In this document: in pieces, positions 1-10,416 of the stretch | How the letters are laid out: each line of letters begins with the position of its first letter | Numbering within the stretch: the first letter of the stretch is position 1 | Assembly (NCBI GenBank): GCA_020199905.1 | Contig: JAIVJS010000013.1 | Location: 1-64,000 of the forward strand | Source: Acidobacteriota bacterium | GTDB lineage: Bacteria; Acidobacteriota; Thermoanaerobaculia; UBA5066; Gp7-AA6 | Direction: 5' to 3' | Length of the DNA stretch: 64,000 bases | Program-made: the position numbers and the translations under genes | Notes under the pieces: generated by a model | Seen by the model: the letters and a program-made list of their open reading frames with translations, nothing else | Database searches by the model: none | What the model was told of the DNA's origin: nothing

Positions 1-21
1 GCCCGTGACGACGACGCGCAT
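1..21 (-). CDS. N-terminal fragment (MRVVVTG) of a probable NAD-dependent epimerase/dehydratase, truncated by window edge
   Basis: Reverse strand starts ATGCGCGTCGTCGTCACGGGC, a typical Rossmann start, directly downstream of two sugar-nucleotide genes. Confidence 0.4.
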
Positions 22-81
22 CAGCGGAACCCGCCGGGAGGGGGGAGGCGGCGGGGGACAGGAGGGAAAGTCTCCGTCCTT

Positions 82-114
82 CGCCTCCCGCCTCCCGCCT
101 CCCGCCTCCCGCCT
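82..114. repeat. 7-bp tandem repeat (CGCCTCC) x4.7
   Basis: cgcctcc repeated perfectly four times plus partial; 5 bp from ugd stop codon. Confidence 0.95.
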
Positions 115-118
115 GGGC

Positions 119-1417
119 TCATCCCCGTCCCACTCCGGTGTAGTTCCATCCGGCCTCCCTCATCGCCTTCGGCTCGTAGACGTTTCTGAGGTCGATGATC
201 GTCCGGGACTTCATGGCCCGGGCGAGCCTCGGCAGGTCGAGGGCGCGGAACTCGTTCCATTCGGTCGCGAGGACGAGGAAGTCGGCCCCGGCCGCGCAGT
301 CGTAGGCGTCGGTCGCGTAGTGGATGTCGGGAAAGAGCGCCCGCGCGTTCTCCATCGCCGCCGGGTCGAAGGCGCGGATCTTCGCCCCCGCTTTAACCAG
401 GCCCTCGACGACCGAGATCGCGGGCGATTCCCGGATGTCGTCGGTCTCCGGCTTGAAGGAGAGGCCGAGCACCGCCGCCGTACGCCCCGCGAGCGGGCCC
501 GCGGCTCGCTCGATCTTCTCGACCATCCGCGCCTTCGTCTCGCGGTTGACCTGCATCGTCGCCTCGATGATCCGGAACTCGTATCCATGCTGCCGGGCGA
601 GGTCCGCGGCGGCCGAGGTGTCCTTGGGAAAGCAGGATCCCCCGAATCCCGGACCCGGGTGCAGGAACTTGCCGCCGATCCGCTTGTCGAGACCCATCCC
701 GCGCGCGACGTCGTGCACGTCCGCGTTCATCAGCTCGCACAGGCGTGCGATCTCGTTGATGAAGGAGATCTTGACGGCCAGAAAGCCGTTCGACGCGTAC
801 TTGATGAGTTCCGCCGAGGCGACGTCCGTGATGAGGAAGGGCGTCTCGATCAGGTACAGCGGCGAGTAGATCTCCTGCATCACCTCGACCGCGCGCCGGT
901 CGGAGGCGCCGATCACGATGCGATCTGGCCGCAGGAAGTCGGCGATCGCGGAGCCCTCGCGTAGAAACTCCGGGTTCGACACGATCGAGAAGTCGTGCTT
1001 CCCGTCGTTGTCGCGCATGATCTGCTCGATCATCTTTCCGGTTCCGGTCGGGACGGTCGACTTCGTCACGACCACCTTGTAGCCGTTCATGTGCGCGGCG
1101 ACGGCCTCGGCGACCTGCCGGACGAAGGTGAGGTCGGGCGACCCGTCCGGCCGCGGCGGCGTGCCCACGGCGATGAAGATGGCGAGAGAGCTCTCGATCG
1201 CGGACTTGAGATCCGTCGTGAACTTCAGGCGACCGGCGCGCTCGTTCTTCGCCACGATCTCCTCGAGCCCGGGCTCGTAGATCGGAATCTCGCCGCGCTG
1301 GAGCGCCGCGACTTTCGCTTCGTCCTTGTCGACGCAGGTCACGTTCATTCCGAAATCCGCAAGACACGCGCCCGTGACGAGTCCGACGTAGCCCGTCCCC
1401 ACCATGCAGATGTTCAT
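119..1417 (-). CDS. ugd: UDP-glucose 6-dehydrogenase
   Basis: MNICMVGTGYVGLVTGACLADFG start; GPGFGGSCFPKD active-site motif. Confidence 0.95.
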   Translation of the reverse strand: MNICMVGTGYVGLVTGACLADFGMNVTCVDKDEAKVAALQRGEIPIYEPGLEEIVAKNERAGRLKFTTDLKSAIESSLAIFIAVGTPPRPDGSPDLTFVRQVAEAVAAHMNGYKVVVTKSTVPTGTGKMIEQIMRDNDGKHDFSIVSNPEFLREGSAIADFLRPDRIVIGASDRRAVEVMQEIYSPLYLIETPFLITDVASAELIKYASNGFLAVKISFINEIARLCELMNADVHDVARGMGLDKRIGGKFLHPGPGFGGSCFPKDTSAAADLARQHGYEFRIIEATMQVNRETKARMVEKIERAAGPLAGRTAAVLGLSFKPETDDIRESPAISVVEGLVKAGAKIRAFDPAAMENARALFPDIHYATDAYDCAAGADFLVLATEWNEFRALDLPRLARAMKSRTIIDLRNVYEPKAMREAGWNYTGVGRG

Positions 1418-1421
1418 CGGC

Positions 1422-2378
1422 TCAGGGTCCCGATCCGTGAGTTCGATACCATTCGACGCTCCTCCGGATTCCCTCTTCAAGGGGGACGCGGGCGTGGAAA
1501 TTCAGGAGACGCTCCGCCTTCTCGACAGCCGCATACGTCACCGGAACGTCGCCCGGCTGGTCCGGATGGCGTTCGAGTTTCGCGGTCTTCCCGAGCGCGC
1601 GCTCGATTTCGCCGACCAGGCGGCTCAGGGTGATCGGCCGCGAGCCGCCGAGGTTGATGATGTCGAATCCCGGAGGTCCTTCGATCGCCGCCTCGACGCC
1701 GTCGGCGATGTCGTCGACGTAGGTGTAGTCGCGAAGGGATTCGCCGTCGCCGTAGAAAGGGATCGGGTCCCCGCGGTCGATCGAGCGGATGAAGCGGGCG
1801 ATCGCCATCTCCGGCCGCTGCCGGGGGCCGTAGACCGTGAAGAAGCGCAGGCAGACCGCCTCGAGGCCGTGGATGTGATGCGCCGTGAAGACGTGGAGCT
1901 CCCCCGCCCGTTTCGTGGTCGCGTAGGGAGAGATCGGCCGGTCGATCGGGTCTTCCTCCGAGAACGGGACCTTCGCGTTGATCCCGTAGACGGACGACGA
2001 AGAGGCGAACACGAATCGCGGCCGTCCGTGAACCACGGCCGCATCGAGGAGGTGCAGCGTCCCGACGCAATTCACTTCCTCGTACAGCACGGGCTGGAGG
2101 AGGGACGGGCGCACACCGGCGCGCGCCGCGAGGTGCACGACCGCGTCGGGCGTCTCTTCACGGAACACGCGGAAGACGGCGTCCCGGTCCCGGATGTCCG
2201 CTTCGACGAGGCGGTAATTCGGATTTCCGGCGTGCGGAGCGACGTTTTTCCGCTTGAGGGAGGGATCGTAGAAGTCGTTGAAGTCGTCGAGCACGACGAC
2301 GCGATCGCCCCGGGCGAGCCGTCGATCCGCGACATGAGAGCCGATGAAGCCGGCCCCGCCCGTGATGAGGATCTTCAC
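1422..2378 (-). CDS. NAD-dependent epimerase (UDP-glucuronate/UDP-glucose 4-epimerase type)
   Basis: ILITGGAGFIGSHV, YATTKRAGE (YxxxK), FTVYGPRQRPEMA; GTG start overlapping the upstream gene's stop. Confidence 0.9.
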   Translation of the reverse strand: MKILITGGAGFIGSHVADRRLARGDRVVVLDDFNDFYDPSLKRKNVAPHAGNPNYRLVEADIRDRDAVFRVFREETPDAVVHLAARAGVRPSLLQPVLYEEVNCVGTLHLLDAAVVHGRPRFVFASSSSVYGINAKVPFSEEDPIDRPISPYATTKRAGELHVFTAHHIHGLEAVCLRFFTVYGPRQRPEMAIARFIRSIDRGDPIPFYGDGESLRDYTYVDDIADGVEAAIEGPPGFDIINLGGSRPITLSRLVGEIERALGKTAKLERHPDQPGDVPVTYAAVEKAERLLNFHARVPLEEGIRRSVEWYRTHGSGP

Positions 2379-3634
2379 TTCGGACGAGGAGTCCCGGGAG
2401 GCGTCGGCGTCGGCGTCGAGGCCCCGGGCGGCGGATCCGGAACGGCCGCCTCCGCGCCGTCGTCCGATGCCGCTCCCGCCCGGCGCTGCCCCTGGTCGTA
2501 CCTCCTCCGAATCCCGGACTTCTGCCGGTCGCGGACCAGCCACCGGAGAAGCTTCGATTCGTGGACTCCCACGACGAGGTCGTTCGCGGCGTCGAAGATG
2601 GCGGGATCGTTGATGAGCTTTCCGGCCGTTCCCTCGCCCTCGTCGAGCTTGCGCCCGATCGAATCGAGGCGCTTCGAGAAATTCCGCAGGTTGTTCGTGA
2701 ACTCGCGGCCGAAGCGCTCGTCATGCAGGAGCAGCGGGAGCGCGCCGTTCCCCTTCTCGAGCTGAGCGGTCACCTGCGCCAGCGACACCGCCGCGTTCGA
2801 GAGATTGTCGACGAGGGCGTAGACTTTTTTCTTGCCTTCGGGGTCCGACAGGAGCGCGGGAATGGCGCCGGAGTTGGAGCGCATCCCCTCGTCGATCTTC
2901 GCGAAGACTCCCTGCACCGAGCGGATCGCTCCCCGCAGGGAATCGCCCGTCTCACGGCCGTATTTCTCATCGACGAGCAGCTTCCCGACGAGCCCCCGGC
3001 CGGAGTCGACTTTTTTGAGAATGGAGTTCAGGGAGTTCAATGTGGTCTGGAGGCCGCTCTCGAGCCGCGCGCTTTCGGGGCTGTCCGTCGTCAGCGCGCC
3101 CAGAAAGCCCTTGCCCTGCTCCGTGCGGCCGAGAATGTTCTTGAGCGACCGCGCGATGCCCGAAAGGTCCGTGAGCAGGTCGCCGCCTCCTTCGAGAAGC
3201 TTCTCGATGCCCGCTCCCGGCGCGGGAGGAATCGTGCCGTTGATCGGCACCTCCGGCTCCTGCGCCGTGCCTCCTGCGAGATCGACGTACTTGTCGCCGA
3301 GAAGCCCGATCGTCTTGATCGACGCGCGAGTGCCCTGCCGCAGCCGCGGCGCCGCTCGCCGGTCGACGTCGTAGTGGACTTTGACGGTCTGATCCGCCGG
3401 GTCGGGAGAGAGCACGACCTCGATCACGTTGCCGACCGTGACTCCATTCAGGCGGACGGGATTGCCCGCCACGAGCCCCGCGGCGGAATCGAACCGCGTC
3501 TCGTAAGGGAACTTTTTGCGGAACAGATTCGCGCGGCGGCCGACCATGAGGATCCCCGCCATCAGCGCCACGAGCGCGATGAGAACGACGATCCCGACGC
3601 GGAACCGGCGGCCGACCTGAGGCTCGTTGACCAA
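2375..3634 (-). CDS. mlaD: MlaD/MCE-family phospholipid-binding ABC transporter component
   Basis: N-terminal TM followed by MCE domain (FDSAAGLVAGNPVRLNGVTVGNV); adjacent to MlaF and MlaE homologs. Confidence 0.85.
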   Translation of the reverse strand: MVNEPQVGRRFRVGIVVLIALVALMAGILMVGRRANLFRKKFPYETRFDSAAGLVAGNPVRLNGVTVGNVIEVVLSPDPADQTVKVHYDVDRRAAPRLRQGTRASIKTIGLLGDKYVDLAGGTAQEPEVPINGTIPPAPGAGIEKLLEGGGDLLTDLSGIARSLKNILGRTEQGKGFLGALTTDSPESARLESGLQTTLNSLNSILKKVDSGRGLVGKLLVDEKYGRETGDSLRGAIRSVQGVFAKIDEGMRSNSGAIPALLSDPEGKKKVYALVDNLSNAAVSLAQVTAQLEKGNGALPLLLHDERFGREFTNNLRNFSKRLDSIGRKLDEGEGTAGKLINDPAIFDAANDLVVGVHESKLLRWLVRDRQKSGIRRRYDQGQRRAGAASDDGAEAAVPDPPPGASTPTPTPPGTPRPK

Positions 3635-4465
3635 TTACGTTCCTCCTCCCACGGCGGGGAACGCTCCCGTGCCGCAGGGGAATCCCATGGATCGGAAGTA
3701 TTCGGAGAGCACCGGGTGCGCCCCGCGAGCCGCCTCGTCGAACGTCCCCACGAACTGGAAGCGGCCCTGGTGGAGGAAAGCCAGACGGTCCGCGACCGTT
3801 CTCGCGGCGACGATATCGTGCGTCACGACGACGGACGTGGTCCGAATCCGCAGATTGATGTCGACGATCAGCTGCGCGATCTTCTCCGAGGTGAGAGGGT
3901 CGAGGCCGGTCGTGGGCTCGTCATAGAGAATGATCTCGGGCTCGAGCGCGATCGAGCGGGCGAGCGCGATTCGTTTCTTCATCCCGCCGGAGAGCTCGGA
4001 CGGCATCTTCTTCTGGGTCCCCGGGAGCCCGACGAGCTGCAGCTTTTCGGCGACGAGCTCCGCGATCTCCTTCGGGGTCTTCTGCGTGTGCTCCTTCAGA
4101 GGAAACGCGATGTTCTGCTCGACGTTCATCGAGTCGAAGAGCGCGCCGCCCTGAAACAGCATCGCGAGGCGCCGACGGATCGGAGAGAGGGCCTCCTCGC
4201 TCAGGGGAACGACCGACTCGCCGAAGACGCGCACGTCGCCGCTGTCCGGCTTCGTCAGGCCGTTGATGTGCCGCAGGGCGACGCTCTTGCCTGTGCCGGA
4301 CGGGCCCAGGATGCAGAGCACCTCTCCGCGAAAGACGCTGAGGTTCACGCCGGCCAGGATCTCCCGCGCGCCGTATCGCTTCCAGACGTCGAGGAACTGG
4401 ACGACGGTTTCCCCGCCGGGAAGAGCGGCGCCTCTGTCGCGCGCGGAGGGTGCCGGAGTGCTCAT
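3635..4465 (-). CDS. mlaF: ABC transporter ATP-binding protein, MlaF type
   Basis: Walker A GPSGTGKS, LSGGMKKR signature, DEPTTGLDP Walker B. Confidence 0.92.
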   Translation of the reverse strand: MSTPAPSARDRGAALPGGETVVQFLDVWKRYGAREILAGVNLSVFRGEVLCILGPSGTGKSVALRHINGLTKPDSGDVRVFGESVVPLSEEALSPIRRRLAMLFQGGALFDSMNVEQNIAFPLKEHTQKTPKEIAELVAEKLQLVGLPGTQKKMPSELSGGMKKRIALARSIALEPEIILYDEPTTGLDPLTSEKIAQLIVDINLRIRTTSVVVTHDIVAARTVADRLAFLHQGRFQFVGTFDEAARGAHPVLSEYFRSMGFPCGTGAFPAVGGGT

Positions 4466-4469
4466 GCGG

Positions 4470-5297
4470 TCACAGCGACAGAAAGAGCTTGGTCAGGAAG
4501 AAATCGGAGATCAACACGCAGATCGACGCGAACACCACGGTGCGCGTCGTCGCGATTCCGACGGCGGCCGCGCCTCCTTCGGTCCGGAGGCCGTTCCAGC
4601 AGCCGATGAGGGCGATCTCGAACCCGAAGAAGAACGTCTTGGCCAGCCCGCTCATGATGTCCGAGATCTGGAGCTGGTTCCAGATGCTGGTCAGGTAGTC
4701 CTGGGTGGTCATCTGCAGCTCGACGATCGCAATTCCGAGGCCGCCCAGGATCCCGAGGACGTCGGCGAGAGCCGCCAGCACCGGCATCATGAAGAGCGTC
4801 GCCAGGACGCGGGGAACGACGAGCCTCCGCACGGGTGAGATCGCCATGGCGCGCAGCGCATCCACTTGCTCCGTCACGGTCATCGAGCCGAGCTCCGCCG
4901 TGATCCCCGACCCGACTCGCCCGCCGACCATGAGGGCTGTGAGCACCGGCCCGAGCTCGCGGACCAGCGAAAGGGAGACGACGCGTCCCACGAACAGCTT
5001 TCCGCCGAACGCGGCCAGCGAATAGGCCGTCTGCAGCGCCAGGACCATGCCCGTGAAGAGGGCCGTGATCCCGGTGATGGACACGGATTTGACCCCGATC
5101 TCGTCCATCTGGTGCAGGAGTTCGGAGGCGTAGAAAGGGCGGCTGACCGCTCCCACGATCGTCTGGCCGGCCAGCTGGGTCAGACCCCCCACGTACTCGA
5201 CGACGGACTGGCCGCGCCGCCCGAACCGGTCGACGAACCGGAGCCACCGGAAGTTCCGGTAGAAAAAGGCGGTCGCGGACGGTTGTGGCGCTGGCAT
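4470..5297 (-). CDS. mlaE: ABC transporter permease, MlaE family
   Basis: MlaE motif LVRELGPVLTALMVGGRVGSGITAELGSM; start MPAPQPSATAFFYRN. Confidence 0.92.
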   Translation of the reverse strand: MPAPQPSATAFFYRNFRWLRFVDRFGRRGQSVVEYVGGLTQLAGQTIVGAVSRPFYASELLHQMDEIGVKSVSITGITALFTGMVLALQTAYSLAAFGGKLFVGRVVSLSLVRELGPVLTALMVGGRVGSGITAELGSMTVTEQVDALRAMAISPVRRLVVPRVLATLFMMPVLAALADVLGILGGLGIAIVELQMTTQDYLTSIWNQLQISDIMSGLAKTFFFGFEIALIGCWNGLRTEGGAAAVGIATTRTVVFASICVLISDFFLTKLFLSL

Positions 5298-5424
5298 CCG
5301 GCGGGATTGTATGCCGCCGGCGCCCGTGCGTAAACCTCGGAGGGGCGACGACTTCGGCCGCGCCGGGCGCGCGCGGCGCTCCCGGTGCCGCGCGCCGCCC
5401 ATCCGGGCTAGGATCCGTTCTCCG

Positions 5425-6159
5425 ATGCGGATGCTGCGCGCCGTGCTCGTCTGGCTCGGGATTTCCTTGGCGACGCTCCTCTTCGGGATCCCGGCGATCC
5501 TGGCCGCCTTCGTCCCGCCGCGGGGCGACTGGTTCCTGCGGTTCGCCCGCGGGTGGGCCCGGGCCATCCTCGCCTTCTCGGGGGTCTCCGTCCGGGTCCT
5601 GCGGCCGGAGCGCCTCCGCGGGCCTTCGCCCGTCGTCCTGGTCGCCAACCATGAGAGCCTCGCGGATATCCTCGTTCTCCTCGCCCACGTTCCTTTCCAG
5701 GTCCGCTTCCTCGCAAAGAGAAGCGTCTTCAGCATTCCGGTGCTCGGGTGGTCCATCCGAGCGGCCGGATTCGTGCCCGTGGACCGCGGAGATCGCGCGA
5801 GGAGCGCATCGACGCTCGATGCGGCCCTCGCCCGGCTCGAGAGCGGCCGCTCCGTCGTGATCTTCCCGGAGGAAACGCGGACCCGAACCGGGGAGCTGCT
5901 GCCGTTCAAGAAAGGCGCGGCAGTTCTGGCGCTTCGTTCCGCCCGCCCCCTTCTCCCGGTGGCGATCTCGGGAACCCGGCAGGTCCTCTCCCGCGAATCG
6001 CTCCTCCCGAGCCCGGGCCGGATCGTTCTCGCCGTCGGAGACCGGATCGAATCCGCGGGGCTCGAGACGAAAGACCGCGCGCCGCTGACCGCCGCGATCC
6101 GCGCCGCGGTGTCGTCGCTTCGCGAAGAAGCCGCGGCGGCCCGGGAGCGGGACGCGTGA
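5425..6159 (+). CDS. 1-acyl-sn-glycerol-3-phosphate acyltransferase (PlsC family)
   Basis: NHESLADILVL (HX4D variant), FPEETRTRTGELLPFKKGA. Confidence 0.85.
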   Translation: MRMLRAVLVWLGISLATLLFGIPAILAAFVPPRGDWFLRFARGWARAILAFSGVSVRVLRPERLRGPSPVVLVANHESLADILVLLAHVPFQVRFLAKRSVFSIPVLGWSIRAAGFVPVDRGDRARSASTLDAALARLESGRSVVIFPEETRTRTGELLPFKKGAAVLALRSARPLLPVAISGTRQVLSRESLLPSPGRIVLAVGDRIESAGLETKDRAPLTAAIRAAVSSLREEAAAARERDA

Positions 6160-6181
6160 TAAAAGTGACCGCGGGAGACCC

Positions 6182-7264
6182 ATGCCGCCGACCACGGAGC
6201 TGACGGAAGAAAAGGTTCTCGAGACTCTCCGGACCGTCAAGTTCCCGGGGCTCTCGCGCGACATCGTGTCTTTCGGCTTCGTCAAGGATCTGGCCGTCGG
6301 AGGCGGAAACGTCTCCTTCCGGCTGGAGATCACGACCGAGTCTCCCCGCGCCGCGGAGGAGATCGAGCGCGACGCGAAGGAGAAGCTCCGCTCGCTCCCC
6401 GGAGTCAACGCCGTCACGGTCCGCATGTCCGTGCAGCCGCCTTCGATGGCCGCTCCCCGGGGCGCCGCCGGAGTCGCTCCCGCCGACCCGGCCCTCCTGC
6501 GGGACGTGCGATTCAAGGTCGCGGTCGCGTCGGGAAAGGGAGGCGTCGGCAAGTCCACGGTGGCCGCCAACCTCGCGCTGGCCTTAGCGAAGCTCGGCCT
6601 CCGGGTCGGGCTCATGGACTCGGACATCTACGGCCCTTCGCAGCAGATGATGATGGGAATCGACGAAAAACCCTTCATCAACCCGGAGAACCAGATCGTC
6701 CCCATCGAACGCTACGGGGTCAAGGTGATGTCGCTCGGCTTCCTGATGGACGTCGATCAGCCGGTCATCTGGCGCGGGCCGATGGTGATGAAGGCCGTCG
6801 AACAGTTTCTTCAGGACGTCGCTTGGGGCCATCTCGATTTTCTCCTGATCGACCTTCCTCCCGGCACCGGAGACGCGCAGCTCACGCTGACCCAGAAGAT
6901 CCATCTCTCGGGCGCGGTCATCGTGACGACGCCTCAGGACGTGTCGTTGATCGATGCGCGCAAGGGGCTCGCGATGTTTCAGAAGGTCAACGTGCCCGTC
7001 CTCGGGATCATCGAGAACATGTCGTATTTCATCTGCCCGAAGTGCGGCCATCGGGAGGAGATCTTCAAGCACGGCGGGGGCGAAAAAACGGCGAAGCAGC
7101 TGCGCGTTCCTTTCCTCGGCGAGATCCCGCTCGACCCGAAGGTGGCGATCGGCGGCGATTCCGGGCGCCCCATCGTGGCGGGGGAGCCGTCGTCTCCGGT
7201 GACGGCGTCTTACCTGGGCATCGCCGAAGCGATCCAGCGCACTCTCGAAACGACCTCGCCGTGA
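6182..7264 (+). CDS. apbC: Mrp/NBP35-family P-loop Fe-S cluster carrier
   Basis: N-terminal DUF59-like domain; ASGKGGVGKSTVAANLALAL; CPKCG motif. Confidence 0.92.
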   Translation: MPPTTELTEEKVLETLRTVKFPGLSRDIVSFGFVKDLAVGGGNVSFRLEITTESPRAAEEIERDAKEKLRSLPGVNAVTVRMSVQPPSMAAPRGAAGVAPADPALLRDVRFKVAVASGKGGVGKSTVAANLALALAKLGLRVGLMDSDIYGPSQQMMMGIDEKPFINPENQIVPIERYGVKVMSLGFLMDVDQPVIWRGPMVMKAVEQFLQDVAWGHLDFLLIDLPPGTGDAQLTLTQKIHLSGAVIVTTPQDVSLIDARKGLAMFQKVNVPVLGIIENMSYFICPKCGHREEIFKHGGGEKTAKQLRVPFLGEIPLDPKVAIGGDSGRPIVAGEPSSPVTASYLGIAEAIQRTLETTSP

Positions 7265-7303
7265 ACGCCCGGGCCCGGGAGGAAGAGAGGCGGCTCTCGA
7301 GGG

Positions 7304-7338
7304 CTCGACTCTCAACGCTCGACGCTCGACGCTGAACC
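7304..7338. repeat. 7-bp tandem repeat (CTCRACG) x5
   Basis: ctcgact ctcaacg ctcgacg ctcgacg ctgaacc. Confidence 0.9.
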
Positions 7339-7351
7339 TTCCCTGAACGCC

Positions 7352-10300
7352 GTGCTCGTCGGGCTTCTCGTCTCCTTCGCTCTCCTCCTCGCGACTCCGG
7401 CGCCTTCCGACGCCGATGCGGCGCGGCTCGAATCGGAGAAAAATGTCGGCCTCGCGAGCCTCGAAGAGGGCGACCTTCCCCAGGCGAAGGCGCGTTTTGA
7501 CTCGCTCCGGCGCCTCGCAGCCGCGGAGCCTCTCGGGTGGGCGAACGGCGCGGTCGCGGCCCTGCGCGCCAGGGACCCCGCCGCGGCGAAGGCTCTGATG
7601 GCCGAGGCCCTGCGCCTGGCGCCCGGCGACGCGCGCGTCCTCGCCCTGGAGGGCATCCGGGCGGAGGCGGCGGGCGAAACGGCGGCCGCAGTCGCGGCCT
7701 TCGAGAAGGCGGCCGCGGCGAATCCGCGCGATCTCCCGTCCCGCTGGAACGCCGCGCGTCTGCTCTCGGCGGGCGCGTCGGCCGATCCCGGCCGCGCGCG
7801 GCGGGCGATCGACGCCGCGCTCGGGCAGGCGCCCGGGAATCTGTTCCTTCTCGTGCGGTCGATCGACCTCGAACGCGAGTCCGGCGACAGCGCCCGGGCG
7901 CTGGCCGCCCTCGATCGCCTCGCGCCCCTTCTGGAGAACCGGGAGGCGCGCCTCGACCGCGCCGTTGCCGAGGCGAAGGCGGCGCTCGAGTCGGGCGACC
8001 GCGCGGCGGCCGGGATCAAGGTGCGCCTTCTCGAGAACCTGCTGCGGGGTCTTCCGCGCTATCAGCAGGCGAGGCACGAGGTGGATCCCGGAGTCCTCGG
8101 GATTCCCCTGGAAGACTTCTCGCCGGAGCTCGCCTCCCGCCTCCGCGCGCGGCCGAAGCCGATCCCCGTCCGCTTCGCCGAGAAGCGGCTCCCGGGCCTC
8201 TCCGCTCTGAAGGGAGTCTCGGCCGTCCGCGCCGCGGGAAAGGATGCCCGAGACCTGGCCTTCCTCACGGGCGGCGGGATCGTCCTCGCGGCCGCGCGGG
8301 AGGGGTACCGCTCCGGCGCCGCGCTCCCGGGATCCGGCGGGGCGCTCGATCTCGCCGTCGCGGACGTCCAGAACTCGGGCGCGCTCGACCTCGCTACGCC
8401 CGGAGCGCTGTGGAGCGCGGACAAGGCCGCGTTCCGGCGGGTCCCGATCGCCGCGGGGGAGCGGATCCTGCCGATCGACTACGACTCGGACGGCGACCTC
8501 GACCTGTACGTGTGCGCCGCCCGCGGAGACCACCTCCTTCGCAACAACCTCGATCAGACGTGGACGGACGCCGGCGCGGGGCTGCCGGCCGGCACCGCCT
8601 CGCGGGTTGCCGCCGTCGCCGACTTCGACCGCGATGGAGACCCCGACATCGTCATCGCGCGCGCGGCCGGGGGGCTGGCTCTCCTCGACAACCTCCGCGG
8701 CGGCCGCTTCGGCGAGCGCGAGGCGGGCCTGCCGCGCTCGGGAGCAATCCTGGCGCTCGCCTCCGGGGACCTGAACGCGGACGGGCGCCCCGATCTGGTC
8801 TGGACGACCGAGACGGCGGCCTGGGTGGCGCTGAACCGGGGCGACGGCACTTTTCTCCCGGCGCGGGAGATCCCGGCCGGCGGACGAGCCCTGCTGTTCG
8901 ATTTCGACAACGACGGGGCTCTCGATCTCTTCCTCTCCTCGAAGCGCGGTTCCGGTCTCTTTCGCAACGACGGGGCGGGCGCATTCCATCGGGTGGAAGG
9001 GAATTTTCCTCCCGCGATCGATGCCGAGGCCGTCGACGCCGACGGGGATGGGGACCTCGACCTCGCGCTCGTCACCCCGGAAGGCGGGGCGATCCTGCTG
9101 GAGAACGACGGAGGCAACTCCAACGCCTGGATCGACGTCGCGCTCGAGGGCCTTCCGACGGGGTCCGCGAAAGTGAACCGGCTCGGGTTCGGCTCCGAGA
9201 TCGAGATCAAGGCGGGGACGCTCTACGCGTTCCGAACGGCCGCCCGCGCGGTGACGCGGATCGGACTCGGCGGGGCCCGGAGGCCGGACGTCCTCCGCGT
9301 GGTCTGGACGAATGGGGTCCCGCAGAACGCGCTCGCGCCGGCGGCGAAGACCGTGGTCCGGGAAGTCCAGCAGCTGAAGGGCTCGTGCCCGTTCGTTTAT
9401 GCGTTCGACGGGAAGCGGTGGAGCTTCGTGACCCGCTGACTCCGAGGGCGACCGACGAGGCCGGGCGCGACCGCACGGACGAGATCGCGCGCCAGGACGG
9501 GCGGCATCTCGCGGGCTTCGCGCCCACCCGCTACCAGGGAATCGTCGCCCCGCACGACCTCCTGCTCGAGTTGCCGGCGGCCCGGCAGGCGCGGACCGTG
9601 ATGCTGTACCTGACGGGCTGGATCTTCTACGCCGATACGTCGATCAACGTGTCGGTGTCGCAGGGAGGCGGGGTCCGGCCGGCCGGTCCCGAGCTTCAGA
9701 TTCCCGACGGCCGGGGCGGATGGAAGACGGCGATTGCCGCGATGGGCTATCCCGCGGGGAAGACCAAGACGATGCCGGTGGACCTCTCGTCAGTCCTCGA
9801 CCGCCGCGATCCGCGCGTGCGCATCCGCACCAATCTGGCGATCTACTGGGACCGCATCGCGTACACGGTCGACGACGCGCCCGCGCCGACGCGGCGGACG
9901 GAGGCGCCGCTGCTCCGCGCCGATCTTTCCTTCCGCGGCTTCTCGCGGATGACGCGCGAGACGCCCGACGGGCCGCAGGTTTTCGTGCACGACGACGTCG
10001 AGAAGACGCCGCGCTGGGCGGACATGGTCGGGATGTACACGCGGTTCGGCGACGTGCGCGCGCTGCTGGAGGCGGCAGATGACCGGTACGTCGTGCTGAA
10101 AAGCGGCGACGCGGTCCGGCTCGAGTTCGACGCTCGCGCGATTCCGCCGCCGCCGGAGGGCTGGGTGCGCGACTGGCTCCTGGTCCTGGATGGATGGGAC
10201 AAGGACGCCGACAAAAACACGGTCGCCGGACAGACGGTGGAGCCGCTTCCGTTCCACGGCATGGACGACGGCCTCTACGGAACCGCTCAGGCGCCCGCGG

Positions 10301-10416
10301 ATTCGGAGGGGATGCGGCGCTTCCGGGATCAGTGGCTGACGCGTCCGGGCGGGCCGGACGAGTTCCGGGACTCGGTTCGCCTTCGTTCCGTAGCGGAAAA
10401 GGGAGGAGGTCGGTGA
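7352..10416 (+). pseudogene. TPR plus FG-GAP/VCBS (CRTAC1-type) protein, apparently disrupted by a frame change and missing segment at about 9430
   Basis: First frame ends ...SCPFVYAFDGKRWSFVTR* at 9439; homologous continuation (PRATDEAGRDRTDEIARQDGRHLAGFAPTRYQGI...WIFYADTSINVSV) is in another frame to 10416. Confidence 0.7.

Noticed and set aside
5-4609. Long plus-strand ORFs opposite ugd, the epimerase and mla genes (5..964, 1404..2765, 2561..4609)
   Set aside because: Shadow ORFs on GC-rich DNA; low-complexity Arg/Asp/Val-rich products, while the opposite strand has clear conserved motifs
9437-9439. TGA ending the first CRTAC1 frame as another selenocysteine codon
   Set aside because: Sequence after this TGA in the same frame has no homology to the family; the homologous continuation is in a different frame
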